64,000 nucleotides of DNA from CAVRQM01 sp963822705 (GTDB taxonomy: Bacteria; Pseudomonadota; Alphaproteobacteria; Acetobacterales; Acetobacteraceae). Shown here one piece after another: positions 15,706-24,547 of this stretch (positions within the stretch are counted from its first letter, which is position 1; every line of letters begins with the position of its first letter). The DNA lies in assembly GCA_963822705.1 (NCBI GenBank), contig CAWGIX010000012.1:470995-534994 (forward strand). The letters run 5' to 3'. The notes beneath the pieces were generated by a model. It had not been told where the DNA came from and searched no databases. It was given only the letters and a program-made list of their open reading frames with translations. The translations under genes and the position numbers were made by a program.

Positions 15706-17046
15706 ATGTCCGCAAGTCTTGCGGAGAACGAGGCGTCCGAACCGAGCGTGGCCGACCTGTTGGCGGCGCGTCCGCACTTATCGATGCACGCCATCGACGG
15801 GCTGGTGCTGGAGGACGTGCCGCTCGCCGCGATCGCGGCGGAACTGGGCACGCCGACCTGGGTGTACGGCGCCGGCACGATCCGCACCCGATACCGAACC
15901 CTCGCCGCGGCTTTGGCCGGGACCAGCGCAAATATCCATTACGCGGTCAAAGCCAACGACCATGTGGCCGTGCTGCGCGTGCTCGCGGCCGAGGGCGCCG
16001 GCGCGGACGTGGTCAGCGAAGGCGAGTTTTTGCGCGCCCGCGCCGCCGGGATATCCGGCGACAAAATCGTCTTCTCCGGCGTGGGCAAGACCGCCGGCGA
16101 GCTGCGGACCGCCCTGGCCCAAAACGTGGCGCAGATCAACGTGGAAAGTGCGGCCGAACTGGACATGGTCTCGGCCATCGCGGCGGGAATGGGTGCGACC
16201 GCGCAGGTGGCCTTGCGCCTCAACCCGGACGTGGACGCCGGGACGCACGCCAAGATCACCACCGGGCGGGCGGAAAACAAGTTCGGCATCGGGATCGCAG
16301 AAATCCCGGCTCTGTATGCCCGCGCCAAAACGCTGCCGGGCATCGAGCCCATCGGTTTGGCCCTGCACCTCGGCAGCCAGATCACTTCCATGGCGCCGTA
16401 TCGCGCCGCCTACGCCCGCGCGGCGGATCTGGTCCGGGATCTGCGGCAGGCGGGCCAAACCGTCGCGCGGATCGATTGCGGCGGCGGCCTGGCAATCGGC
16501 TACCGCGACGAGCCGGACGCCTCGCCCCAGGCGTTTGCGGGCGCGCTGCGTCGGGCGTTTGCGGCTTTGGACGTGTCGCTGGTGGTGGAGCCCGGGCGCT
16601 GGCTGGTCGGACCGGCGGGGGTATTGCTGGCCTCGGTCGTGCTGGAGAAATTTTCCGGCGGACGGCGTTTTGTCGTGCTGGACGCCGCCATGAACGACCT
16701 GTTGCGACCGGCCATGTACGACGCCTGGCACGGCGTGGTCCCGGTCGCGGCGCGCGACGCAGTCTCGTCCGCCGCCCCGGCCGATATCGTTGGGCCTGTC
16801 TGCGAGAGTTCCGACACGTTCGCGCGAAACCGCGCGCTGCCGGCTCTTGCCGCCGGCGCACTGGTGGCGATCTTGGACGCTGGTGCGTATGGTGCGGTGA
16901 TGAGCTCCACATACAACGCCCGGCCGCTGGCCGCGCAGGTGCTGGTGTCGGGATCGCGCTGGGCGGTGATCCGGCAACGCCAGCCACTCGCGGCGCTGTG
17001 GGCCGATGAGTCCATTCCGGACTTCGCTGACCGTCGCAGCCCCTGA
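15706..17046 (+). CDS. lysA: Diaminopimelate decarboxylase
   Basis: A 446-residue fold-III PLP enzyme. It has PLP lysine in H-Y-A-V-K-A-N-D (about residue 85), H-L-G-S-Q-I-T-S, E-P-G-R-W-L-V-G, and the active-site Cys region G-P-V-C-E-S-S-D-T. It catalyses the last step of lysine synthesis. ATG 15706 is seven bases after AAGGA; the ATG at 15700 is too close to that site. Its stop overlaps the start of the DUF4175 gene (TGATG), so the two are coupled. dapB of the same pathway is at 32 kb. Confidence 0.95.
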   Translation: MSASLAENEASEPSVADLLAARPHLSMHAIDGLVLEDVPLAAIAAELGTPTWVYGAGTIRTRYRTLAAALAGTSANIHYAVKANDHVAVLRVLAAEGAGADVVSEGEFLRARAAGISGDKIVFSGVGKTAGELRTALAQNVAQINVESAAELDMVSAIAAGMGATAQVALRLNPDVDAGTHAKITTGRAENKFGIGIAEIPALYARAKTLPGIEPIGLALHLGSQITSMAPYRAAYARAADLVRDLRQAGQTVARIDCGGGLAIGYRDEPDASPQAFAGALRRAFAALDVSLVVEPGRWLVGPAGVLLASVVLEKFSGGRRFVVLDAAMNDLLRPAMYDAWHGVVPVAARDAVSSAAPADIVGPVCESSDTFARNRALPALAAGALVAILDAGAYGAVMSSTYNARPLAAQVLVSGSRWAVIRQRQPLAALWADESIPDFADRRSP

Positions 17047-19718
17047 TGACAGTCAGCCACACCCCGCCGGCCGGGCTCGATCGCAAGCGGCATGCGGCGC
17101 GGCTACTATTGGCCTTCGAGCAAGTCTGGCCGGCGTCGTGGCCCGCGCTCGGCGTGCTGGGGGGCTTTCTCTGCGCCGCCCTGCTCGGCTTGCCCGCTCT
17201 CCTGCCGCCCCGGCCTGCATACGATCCTGTTGCTGGCATGGTGGCCCTCGCCGCCGCAGGGCTGGCTTGGCGCGGGCTGCACACGGTCCGCTGGCCAAAC
17301 GGGGCCGCCGCCGACCGCAGGCTGGAGCGCGCGAGCGGACTCCCGCACCGGCCTCTGACTGCGCTGGCTGACCATCCCGCTCCCGGCACCGGCGAGGCGG
17401 CGCTGTGGCAAGCCCATGTCGCGCGCGCGGCGGCGTCGATCCGCCGGCTGCGCGTCGGACTGCCGCGGCCGGGACTGGCCCTGCGCGACCCGCGCGCGCT
17501 GCGTGGCCTTTTGCTGCTGGGCTTGGTCGTGTGCCTGGGCATTGCCGGGGCGGACGCGCCGCAGCGCCTGATGACCGCGCTGGTACCCCGGTTTCCCACG
17601 CCCGCTCCGCCCCCTGCCGCACGGCTGCAGGCCTGGGTCACCCCGCCGGCTTATACCGGCCTGGCGCCGGTCTTGCTCGCGGCCGATCAGCCCGACGTGA
17701 ACGTTCCGGCCGGGTCGCGCTTGGCGGCGAGCCTGTCGGGCGGCCCCTCCGACGCGCCCGCGCCCGCGCTGTCGCTCGGGTCCACGCATGTCGCCTTTCA
17801 GCGGATCGATGCCGGTAGCTGGCAGGCAGCTGCCGACCTGTCCGCGGGCGGCACGCTCAGCGTGAGCCGCGGCGGCACCGAGCTCGGCCGCTGGCAAATG
17901 ACGGTGGTGGCCGATATCCCTCCCATCGTGCAGTGGCCCGAGCCGCCGTCCGCCACCCGTAGCAGGCCGCCGCAACTGCGCCTGCCGTGGCAGGTCGCGC
18001 ATCCCTATGGGGTGACCACGCTGCATGCCGAACTGAAGCTCCAGGCGCGGCCGGAGGCGCCGCCGCTGCTGGTCGAGGTGCCGCTGCCAGGCGCTCAGCC
18101 CCGCCAAGCGCGGGGCGCGCGGCTGGCCGACCTCACCGCGCATCCATGGGCCGGACTACCGGTGGTCGCGACCTTGGTGGCGCGCGATACCGGCGGCCTC
18201 ACCGGGCGCAGCGAACCAAAAACGATCCTGCTGCCGGAGCGGCGCTTCCAGTCGGCGGCGGCGCGCGCGGTGGTTGCGGTGCGCAAGATGCTTGCCCTGC
18301 ATCCCGAGGACCGTGTGGCGGCGGTGACAGCCCTGGACGGACTGGCAGGCCAGGATTCGGTCTGGCAGGACGACAGCGGCGGCTACCTGAACCTGCGGGC
18401 GATCGCGGTCCTGCTAGGCTACGCGCGCCCGGGCAAGGCCGCGGATGCGGCCGTCGACGAGGCCCAGGACCGGCTCTGGCTTCTGGCATTGCATCTCGAG
18501 GAAGGATCGCCGGCGCGCACGGCCGAGATTTTGGCCCGGGAACGCAAGGCGATGCACTCGGCGCTGGACGACGCACAGAAGCAACAGAGTGCGCAACAGC
18601 AGAAACAAGACGGCCACCAGCAGCAGGACCGGGGCACGCAGGCCAACAAGGACGCACTGGCCAAACGAGAGCAGGCGTTGGAACGAGCGCTGCAGCAGCA
18701 CCTGCAGGCGCTGGAGCAGCAGGCGCGCCGCGACCCGCAGCACGCCACACCGTCACCGCAGGACGAACGGGCGGCACAGCAGGCACTGGAGCAGCTGCGC
18801 GAGGCACTGCAGTCGGACAAGCTGGACGACGCGCAGGAGCGCATGGCCGAGCTCGACCAGGCGCTTGAGCAAATGGAGCAGGACCGCCGCGCCGCCGAGC
18901 AGACGCCCCGGCAACGACAGCGCGCCGAAGGACGGCAAAAGGGGCGCCAGCAGATGAGCGTGGTGCGCGACCTCGTGCAACGCGAGACCGGCCTGCTGGA
19001 CCATGCCCAGGCCCGCGCCACGCCGCCCGACACGGTCCGCGACTCGCTCGATCTCCCCCCCGGCCAACTCGATCTCGGTCAGGACCCCAGCGGCAGCCAG
19101 CAGGCACACCGGGATTCCCAGCAGCGCAGCGCGGATGCCGAAGTGCAGCGGGCTCTGCGCCGGGCTGTGGGCGTGCTGATGCAGAACTATGGCGACCTGA
19201 CCGGAAAAGTGCCCCAACCCTTGGGCGATGCGGACCAGGCCATGCACGGGGCGGAGAACGCCCTGGGCGCGGGCCAGGATGCGGACGCTGCGGCGGCGGC
19301 ACAGCGAGCCATCGAGGCATTGCAGAAGGGCGGCCAGTCAATGAGCCAGCAACTGGCCCAGATGTTCGGCCGGGGGCGGCAGCGAGGCCAGGATCAGGGC
19401 GACGACGACGGGCAGGACGCGGAGCAGGGCGACGGCCCAGGCCAGGACATGGGCCAGGGCCCGGGGATGGAACTAGGCGACGACGGCGACCAGGGAATGG
19501 CCGACGGGGCGCAGGGTGTGCGTCGAGATCCGTTCGGCCGGGCCCAGCACGAGGGCGTAGCCGGCCAACTGGACGATGGCAGCGAGACCGCAGTGCCCGA
19601 GACCATGGAACAGACCCGCATGCGCGAAATCCAGGACGAGCTGCGGCGCCGCGGCGCCGAGCGCACCCGCCCGCAACGCGAGCTCGAGTACATCGACCGG
19701 CTGTTGAACACGAATTAA
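17046..19718 (+). CDS. DUF4175 domain-containing membrane protein
   Basis: An 890-residue protein. It has two or three N-terminal hydrophobic segments (about 35-80 and 150-170), a large periplasmic-type beta-rich region (about 200-400), then a very polar Gln/Asp/Arg-rich coiled-coil region (about 500-820) with runs such as Q-Q-Q-K-Q-D-G-H-Q-Q-Q-D. The C-terminal end is R-E-L-E-Y-I-D-R-L-L. This matches the alphaproteobacterial TIGR02302/DUF4175 family, frequently downstream of lysA; function is unknown. Translation is probably coupled to lysA. Confidence 0.88.
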   Translation: MTVSHTPPAGLDRKRHAARLLLAFEQVWPASWPALGVLGGFLCAALLGLPALLPPRPAYDPVAGMVALAAAGLAWRGLHTVRWPNGAAADRRLERASGLPHRPLTALADHPAPGTGEAALWQAHVARAAASIRRLRVGLPRPGLALRDPRALRGLLLLGLVVCLGIAGADAPQRLMTALVPRFPTPAPPPAARLQAWVTPPAYTGLAPVLLAADQPDVNVPAGSRLAASLSGGPSDAPAPALSLGSTHVAFQRIDAGSWQAAADLSAGGTLSVSRGGTELGRWQMTVVADIPPIVQWPEPPSATRSRPPQLRLPWQVAHPYGVTTLHAELKLQARPEAPPLLVEVPLPGAQPRQARGARLADLTAHPWAGLPVVATLVARDTGGLTGRSEPKTILLPERRFQSAAARAVVAVRKMLALHPEDRVAAVTALDGLAGQDSVWQDDSGGYLNLRAIAVLLGYARPGKAADAAVDEAQDRLWLLALHLEEGSPARTAEILARERKAMHSALDDAQKQQSAQQQKQDGHQQQDRGTQANKDALAKREQALERALQQHLQALEQQARRDPQHATPSPQDERAAQQALEQLREALQSDKLDDAQERMAELDQALEQMEQDRRAAEQTPRQRQRAEGRQKGRQQMSVVRDLVQRETGLLDHAQARATPPDTVRDSLDLPPGQLDLGQDPSGSQQAHRDSQQRSADAEVQRALRRAVGVLMQNYGDLTGKVPQPLGDADQAMHGAENALGAGQDADAAAAAQRAIEALQKGGQSMSQQLAQMFGRGRQRGQDQGDDDGQDAEQGDGPGQDMGQGPGMELGDDGDQGMADGAQGVRRDPFGRAQHEGVAGQLDDGSETAVPETMEQTRMREIQDELRRRGAERTRPQRELEYIDRLLNTN

Positions 19719-19772
19719 CCCGCGCCCGTGCGCCTAACCCGCGCCCGTGCCCCTAACCCGCGCTTGAGCGCC
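19716..19772. repeat. Three tandem copies of a 19-bp unit after DUF4175
   Basis: Units at 19716-19734, 19735-19753 and 19754-19772, each beginning TAACCCGCGC. The first copy includes the stop codon of the upstream gene; the third has diverged in its second half. Each copy supplies a further TAA, so it may be a redundant stop region or simply replication slippage. The consensus is not a known element to me. Confidence 0.6.
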
Positions 19773-20054
19773 GGTTGACCGAGCCGGCCGAGGCGACAAT
19801 CGGGCACCTACCCGCGGCGACTGGCAGCAGAGGTTCTGAAATCAGAACGGCCGCATGAGCGCGGTCTCGGCCAAACTGGGCGGGCCCATTTTGCATGTCG
19901 TTGGAGCCGGATGGAAGCGACCGGGACCGCTAGGGCAGCCCACAGGAATGGGGGACAAGGTTTATCCGCGTGAACGGGGACGGGCGTTGCATCGTGTTCA
20001 CGTCCGGCACGGGCGAAACCGGAGCGTTCTGGCGGTTCGCCCCCGCAGGACGCT
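19773..20054. other. Intergenic region with a short perfect palindrome, no gene seen
   Basis: Between convergent DUF4175 and the TusA-like gene I find no supportable coding sequence. At 19833-19848 there is a perfect inverted repeat GTTCTGA-AA-TCAGAAC, which has the size and symmetry of a repressor site. It is not in front of any gene start that I recognise. Confidence 0.4.
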
Positions 20055-20324
20055 TCAGGCACGCCGCAGCAGCAGTCGTATGGTTTGATCCGGCGCTTCG
20101 ATCTGCGCCAACACGGTATGGCCGAGCGCTCGGGCGGTCTCCGGGACTCGGCGACGCGGCTCGTCGCCGCGCAGCCGCACCTCCAGCACCTGCCCGGGCG
20201 CGAGCGCGTCCAGGGCAAGCCGGGTGCGCACGAAAGTCATCGGGCAAACCTCCGCGCTGATGTCGAGCACGCGGTCGGGAAGCGGATTTTCGGCCCCGCT
20301 AGCGCAGGTACTCGTCTCTGGCAT
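20055..20324 (-). CDS. TusA-like sulfurtransferase/SirA family protein
   Basis: An 89-residue protein with the TusA/SirA fold signature L-D-I-S-A-E-V-C-P-M-T-F-V-R-T-R-L-A-L. The Cys in E-V-C-P is the usual persulfide carrier, and a basic C-terminal strand ends in L-L-L-R-R-A. TusA proteins relay sulfur for tRNA thiolation or molybdenum cofactor; YeeD-like members have other roles, so the partner is unknown. Start ATG 20324 (second of two adjacent Met codons) follows AAAGGG. It is divergent from mucR. Confidence 0.85.
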   Translation of the reverse strand: MPETSTCASGAENPLPDRVLDISAEVCPMTFVRTRLALDALAPGQVLEVRLRGDEPRRRVPETARALGHTVLAQIEAPDQTIRLLLRRA

Positions 20325-20417
20325 CATTGCCCTTTTCTGTGGCATCCGAATAACCATTGCGAAACGGCTCGCTCTCTTGTTATATGGCGCAAGTGTTCTG
20401 TAAAGGAAGGCTACTCG

Positions 20418-20829
20418 ATGGCCGATAATCCACAGGGTTCCGATGTTTTGGGACTCACGGCGCAAATCGTCTCGGCCCACGTTTCCAATAATCCGGTTTC
20501 ACCAGAGTTCTCTTTCGTCGCTGATTCAAGAAGTCTACCGCACCTTGTCCAATGTCGGACGGGAACCGGCGCAGCCTGATAAGCCACAACCGGCGGTGCC
20601 CGTTAGGAAGTCGGTGTTTGCGGACTATGTGATCTGCCTGGAGTGCGGGAAAAAGCAGAAGATGCTGAAGAGGCATTTGAAGACCGCGCACAATGTTACG
20701 CCTGACCAGTATCGGGAACGTTGGGGCTTGGCGCCCGAATACCCCATGGTGGCGCCGAACTACGCCAGCCACCGCTCGTCACTGGCCAAGCGGATCGGGC
20801 TCGGCACCAAGCCGCGCGGCCGCAAGTAA
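20418..20829 (+). CDS. mucR: MucR/Ros family zinc-finger regulator (one-base insertion)
   Basis: The N-terminus M-A-D-N-P-Q-G-S-D-V-L-G-L-T-A-Q-I-V starts at ATG 20418 behind AAGGAAGG. The frame must drop one T near 20503 to continue into L-S-S-L-I-Q-E-V-Y-R-T-L. The zinc finger C-L-E-C-x9-H-L-K-T-A-H follows, then W-G-L-A-P-E-Y-P-M-V-A-P-N-Y and a basic tail. MucR proteins are AT-rich-DNA-binding, H-NS-like regulators of exopolysaccharide and cell-cycle genes in alphaproteobacteria. The single insertion in a TT run is probably a sequencing error. Confidence 0.88.
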
Positions 20830-20927
20830 CGCCCTCGCCGATCACGGCCGACCCCTCCTTCAGCTCCTTTTCCGGCGTGCGCGCGGCATTTGCGCTGCCC
20901 GGCCACCACCCTGTAAATGTCGCCGCG

Positions 20928-21395
20928 ATGGAAAGCCGGATCGAACGCCTGTGCGTCGAACGGGGCCTCAAGATGACCGGCCAGCGGCGGGTGATCGCAC
21001 GGGTGCTCTCGGAAGCGGCCGATCATCCCGATGTGGAGGAACTCTATCGCCGATCCGCGGCACTGGACAGCCGCATCTCCATCGCGACCGTGTATCGCAC
21101 CGTGCGTTTGCTGGAGGAGAAGGGCATCCTCGAGCGCCGCGATTTCGGCGGCGGCCGGGCGCGCTACGAAGCCACCGAGCACGGGCTGCATCATCACCTG
21201 ATCGACGTCGACACCGGACGGGTGATCGAGTTCCAGCATCCCGCGCATGAGCAACTTCTGCGCGAGATTGCGGCGGAGTTGGGGTTCGACCTCGTGTCCA
21301 TGCGCCTCGAGCTGTTCGGCCGACGGCGACCGGCGGCCGGCGAGACCCGGCAAGTGCCGAAGGTGGTAGCCGCCGCTGCGCGCCCGCCGCCATGA
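20928..21395 (+). CDS. Fur family transcriptional regulator
   Basis: A 155-residue Fur-like protein: R-I-E-R-L-C-V-E-R-G-L-K-M-T-G-Q-R-R-V-I helix-turn-helix start, S-I-A-T-V-Y-R-T-V-R-L-L recognition helix, and metal/dimer region E-H-G-L-H-H-H-L-I-D-V. No C-x-x-C structural zinc site is visible in the C-terminal part, as in many alphaproteobacterial Fur proteins. Target metal cannot be decided from sequence. Its ATGA overlap with the olsB-like gene ties it to envelope lipid synthesis. ATG 20928 chosen; longer in-frame extensions lack homology. Confidence 0.88.
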   Translation: MESRIERLCVERGLKMTGQRRVIARVLSEAADHPDVEELYRRSAALDSRISIATVYRTVRLLEEKGILERRDFGGGRARYEATEHGLHHHLIDVDTGRVIEFQHPAHEQLLREIAAELGFDLVSMRLELFGRRRPAAGETRQVPKVVAAAARPPP

Positions 21396-22231
21396 CGGTG
21401 GAAGTCTCGCGCGCCGGTATCGCTGCCCTGGCCGCCGACGATTTCGGCGAGCTGCGTGGCGGGCATTTGGGTGTTCGCCTTGCCTCCAGCGCCGCCGACA
21501 TCGACGCGATCCAAGCGCTCCGCTACCGGGTGTTTTACGACGAGATGGGCGCCAGGCCCGGCCCGAGGACCGGGATGGGCCGGCGGGACCGGGACGATTT
21601 CGACGCGGTCGCGGATCATCTCCTGGTGGTCGACCACGCGATCGGCCCTGGGCCGGACGGCGTGGTCGGCACCTATCGGATGCTGCGCCGATCGGCCGCT
21701 TCACGCATCGGACGCTTCTACTCCGCCGACGAGTACGACATCTCCAAAGTGCTGGCGTTTCCCGGCGAGGTGCTGGAACTGGGCCGTTCGTGCGTGGACG
21801 CCCCGCATCGCGGCCGTGCGGTAATGCAGCTGCTCTGGCGCGGCATCGCCGCCTACGTTTTTCTGCACCGGATCGATCTGATGTTCGGCTGCGCAAGCCT
21901 GCCCGGCACCGATCCGGACGCGCTGGCCGCCGAGCTGTCCTATCTCTGGTATAATCATTTGGCGCCCCCCGCGTTGCGGCCACGCGCGCTACCGGGCCGC
22001 TATGTCGAGATGCGGCGCGCCAAGCCCGCGCCCGGCGACAGCAGACGCGCCATGGCGACGCTGCCGCCGCTGGTAAAGGGCTATTTGCGCCTGGGCGAAT
22101 TCGTGGGCGACGGCGCGGTGATCGATCGGCAGTTCAACACCGTCGACGTGGCCGTGGTGGTGAAGACGGATCTGGTGACCGACAAATACTACCGGCACTA
22201 CGAGCGGCAACTGCGCGACGCGCTCGACTGA
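21392..22231 (+). CDS. Ornithine-acyl[ACP] N-acyltransferase-like protein (OlsB/hemolysin-type GNAT)
   Basis: A 279-residue GNAT-fold protein with L-R-Y-R-V-F-Y-D-E-M-G, V-G-T-Y-R-M-L-R, E-L-G-R-S-C-V and the D-L-M-F-G-C-A-S motif. These are typical of OlsB, which makes lyso-ornithine lipid from ornithine and 3-hydroxyacyl-ACP. An olsA partner is not present in the window. It overlaps fur by 4 nt and is followed after 2 nt by lnt, so the three form one unit. Amino-lipid specificity (ornithine, glutamine or lysine) cannot be told from sequence. Confidence 0.85.
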   Translation: MTVEVSRAGIAALAADDFGELRGGHLGVRLASSAADIDAIQALRYRVFYDEMGARPGPRTGMGRRDRDDFDAVADHLLVVDHAIGPGPDGVVGTYRMLRRSAASRIGRFYSADEYDISKVLAFPGEVLELGRSCVDAPHRGRAVMQLLWRGIAAYVFLHRIDLMFGCASLPGTDPDALAAELSYLWYNHLAPPALRPRALPGRYVEMRRAKPAPGDSRRAMATLPPLVKGYLRLGEFVGDGAVIDRQFNTVDVAVVVKTDLVTDKYYRHYERQLRDALD

Positions 22232-22233
22232 CA

Positions 22234-23820
22234 GTGCCGGCCCGCGCGGAACAGCTTATCGCCGCGCTGCGCGGCTGGCGGCGTTGGCTGACCGCCTGCC
22301 TGTTCGGCGCGGTCTCGGCTTTGGCACTGCCCCCTTTGGATGGGGTGCCGCTACTGCTGGTGGCCATTCCGGGACTGCTGCTCCTGATCGGCGCCGCGCC
22401 TACCCTGCGAGGCGCCCTGGCGGCAGGGTTCTGGTTCGGCTTCGGGCAGTATGTCGTTGGCCTGTATTGGCTGACCGACGCCATCCTGATGCGGGCGGAT
22501 CAGTTCTGGTGGCTGGTGCCGATAGCGGTTCCCGGGGTGGCCGCCGTGCTGGCGGTATTCGTGGCGGCACCGTGCGGATTGGCATGGCTGGCTCGCGCCG
22601 GATGGCCTCGCGTGCTGGCGCTCGCGGGGGCGTGGGTCCTGGCCGACCTGGCGCGACAGTTCGTGCTGACCGGGTTTCCGTGGAACCCGCTGGGCAGCGT
22701 CTGGGAATTTTCTGGGCGTCTCGGCGACGTGTTCATCCAGCCCGCCGCCCTGGTGGGGGTGCCGGGCCTGACGCTGGCCACGCTGCTGCTGGCCGCCACG
22801 CCGGCGCTGGGGCGGCGCGCCATGGTTCTGGGCGCTGCAGCACTCGCGCTCTGGGCCGGCTATGGCGCTGCGCGGACCCTCCGGATACCCGTCACGGCGC
22901 CGGCAGCCGACCCGTCGATCGCAGTGGTCCTGGTCCAGGGCGATGTCGACGAGGGCCGTAAAATGGACCGGGCGGCGGCACTGGACGTTTTCGCGCACTA
23001 CCTGGCGTTGACCCGGGAAGGCGCGGCGGCCGCCCGAGCATCCCATCCGGGCCTCCCCGTCGTAGTGGTCTGGCCGGAAACCGCCAGCCCGTTTCTGCTC
23101 GACGAGGACGCCAACGCCCGCACCGCCATCGTCGCGGCGGCAGGGCCAAAAGCCGTCGTTCTGGCCGGCAGCGTGCGGTTTGGCGCCGACAACCGCCCGC
23201 GCAACAGTCTGGTTGCCATCGGCCTGGGCGGCTCGGTCGCGGAGGTATATGACAAATGGCATCTGGTGCCTTTTGGCGAGTACCAGCCGAGCTGGCTGAA
23301 CGTGGGAATCCAGCTGGTGCCGGTGGGTGGCGGTTTTGTGCCCGGTCCCGGACCACGCACGCTGCACGTGCCGGGCCTGCCGCCGTTTTCGCCGCTGATC
23401 TGCTACGAGGCGATTTTTCCGGCCCAGGTGGCGGATGGCGCCGACCCGCCCGCCTGGCTGGTGAACATCACCAACGACGCCTGGTTCGGAAATTCGTCCG
23501 GCCCGCGCCAGCACCTGCAGGCGGCGCGCATGCGCGCGGTGGAACAGGGCGTGCCGCTGGTCCGCGCCGCCAATACCGGAATCTCGGCCGTGTTCGACCC
23601 GCTCGGGCATGAGGTGGCCCGCCTGGGCCTGGGGGTCGCGGGCACCGTGGTCGCCCGCATCACACCGCGCGCCGGCGACACGCCGTTTGCGGAACTGGGC
23701 CTGCTGATTCCGGCCGCCCTCGCCCTGGCGGCCCTGGCACCCGCGTTCTGGATAGGAATCACAAACCGTTTACGCAATGGTCACGCAAACCGTCTCACCG
23801 ATTCATTTCCGTCCAATTAA
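22234..23820 (+). CDS. lnt: Apolipoprotein N-acyltransferase
   Basis: A 528-residue inner-membrane enzyme. It has about six N-terminal membrane helices followed by a periplasmic nitrilase domain with Glu in V-W-P-E-T-A-S-P, Lys in V-Y-D-K-W-H-L-V-P-F-G-E-Y and nucleophile Cys in L-I-C-Y-E-A-I-F. A final C-terminal helix is present. It N-acylates lipoproteins, the last maturation step. GTG start at 22234, two bases after the olsB-like stop. Confidence 0.95.
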   Translation: MPARAEQLIAALRGWRRWLTACLFGAVSALALPPLDGVPLLLVAIPGLLLLIGAAPTLRGALAAGFWFGFGQYVVGLYWLTDAILMRADQFWWLVPIAVPGVAAVLAVFVAAPCGLAWLARAGWPRVLALAGAWVLADLARQFVLTGFPWNPLGSVWEFSGRLGDVFIQPAALVGVPGLTLATLLLAATPALGRRAMVLGAAALALWAGYGAARTLRIPVTAPAADPSIAVVLVQGDVDEGRKMDRAAALDVFAHYLALTREGAAAARASHPGLPVVVVWPETASPFLLDEDANARTAIVAAAGPKAVVLAGSVRFGADNRPRNSLVAIGLGGSVAEVYDKWHLVPFGEYQPSWLNVGIQLVPVGGGFVPGPGPRTLHVPGLPPFSPLICYEAIFPAQVADGADPPAWLVNITNDAWFGNSSGPRQHLQAARMRAVEQGVPLVRAANTGISAVFDPLGHEVARLGLGVAGTVVARITPRAGDTPFAELGLLIPAALALAALAPAFWIGITNRLRNGHANRLTDSFPSN

Positions 23821-23832
23821 GATCCCCGATTG

Positions 23833-23861
23833 TTGACAATCATTGGTTGCGGCGTTAACCT
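23833..23861 (+). promoter_or_regulatory. Candidate sigma-70 promoter of the XRE regulator
   Basis: A perfect TTGACA at 23833-23838 is followed after 17 bp by TAACCT (23856-23861), a weak -10. The ATG of the XRE gene is 33 bp downstream. The -35 is striking in this GC-rich genome; the -10 is poor. Confidence 0.4.
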
Positions 23862-23893
23862 TCGGTCAACCATTCGGGGTTGAATGCGGGACG

Positions 23894-24394
23894 ATGTTTC
23901 CTGGTCCCGCCACACAGGTCGGGGCAGCGGTGTCGGGCGACGCACGGCGGGATCAGAAGGCGGGCTCGGCGACCGGTCCTGATCCGGCCGACGTGAAGGT
24001 CGGCGCCCGCATCCGCGCCCGTCGAAGCGTTTTGGGGCTTTCGCAGGAACGGGTGGCCGAAGCCGTGGGCGTGACGTTCCAGCAGATCCAGAAATACGAA
24101 AGCGGCAGCAATCGGGTCAGCGCCTCCAGGTTGCTGAAAATCGCCGAGTTCTTGGAAGTGTCGCCGGCCTGGCTGCTCGACCAGACGCCCATGGACGCGG
24201 CCGAGCACGTCGGCGCTGGCGGCATGGCCGAGGAACAGGCGCCCTGGCCGTCCTACGTCCGCCCGGCCGACCAGGAGTTGCTTAAGCGGAGCGAGACGCT
24301 GGAACTGCTCCGCGTCTACTACCGGATCGCCGATCCGGGGGCCCGCAAATCGGCGCTGGATATGCTCCGCTTCGTCGCCCGGGACAAAAGCTGA
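23894..24394 (+). CDS. XRE family helix-turn-helix regulator
   Basis: A 166-residue protein with a central Cro/CI-type HTH: V-G-A-R-I-R-A-R-R-S-V-L-G-L-S-Q-E-R-V-A, then G-V-T-F-Q-Q-I-Q-K-Y-E-S-G. A C-terminal helical segment ends L-R-F-V-A-R-D-K-S. The Q-Q-I-Q-K-Y-E-x-G recognition region is typical of a widespread alphaproteobacterial group that includes PraR-like regulators. ATG 23894 is the likely start; an extension to 23843 lacks homology. Targets unknown. Confidence 0.85.
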   Translation: MFPGPATQVGAAVSGDARRDQKAGSATGPDPADVKVGARIRARRSVLGLSQERVAEAVGVTFQQIQKYESGSNRVSASRLLKIAEFLEVSPAWLLDQTPMDAAEHVGAGGMAEEQAPWPSYVRPADQELLKRSETLELLRVYYRIADPGARKSALDMLRFVARDKS

Positions 24395-24429
24395 AGCCTA
24401 TCGCCAGCCCGCCTTTGCGCGGGATGCCT

Positions 24430-24477
24430 GCGCTCCATATAGTGTTCGGCGGGCCACAGTGCCCCGACATGTAGTGT
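24430..24477. promoter_or_regulatory. Two putative NrdR boxes upstream of nrdA
   Basis: Two 16-bp sites, 24430-24445 and 24462-24477, each end in TAGTGT and match about 12 and 11 of 16 positions of the NrdR consensus (acaCwAtATaTwGtgt). Their spacing is 32 bp, the three-helical-turn distance typical of NrdR box pairs. They end 70 bp before the nrdA ATG. The nrdR gene itself is not in the window. Confidence 0.65.
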
Positions 24478-24547
24478 TACATCCATTGACCGCCGTAACC
24501 CATTGAGCGGAAGATCGGTGCACGCGAGTCCCGCGGGGGAGAGGTTC

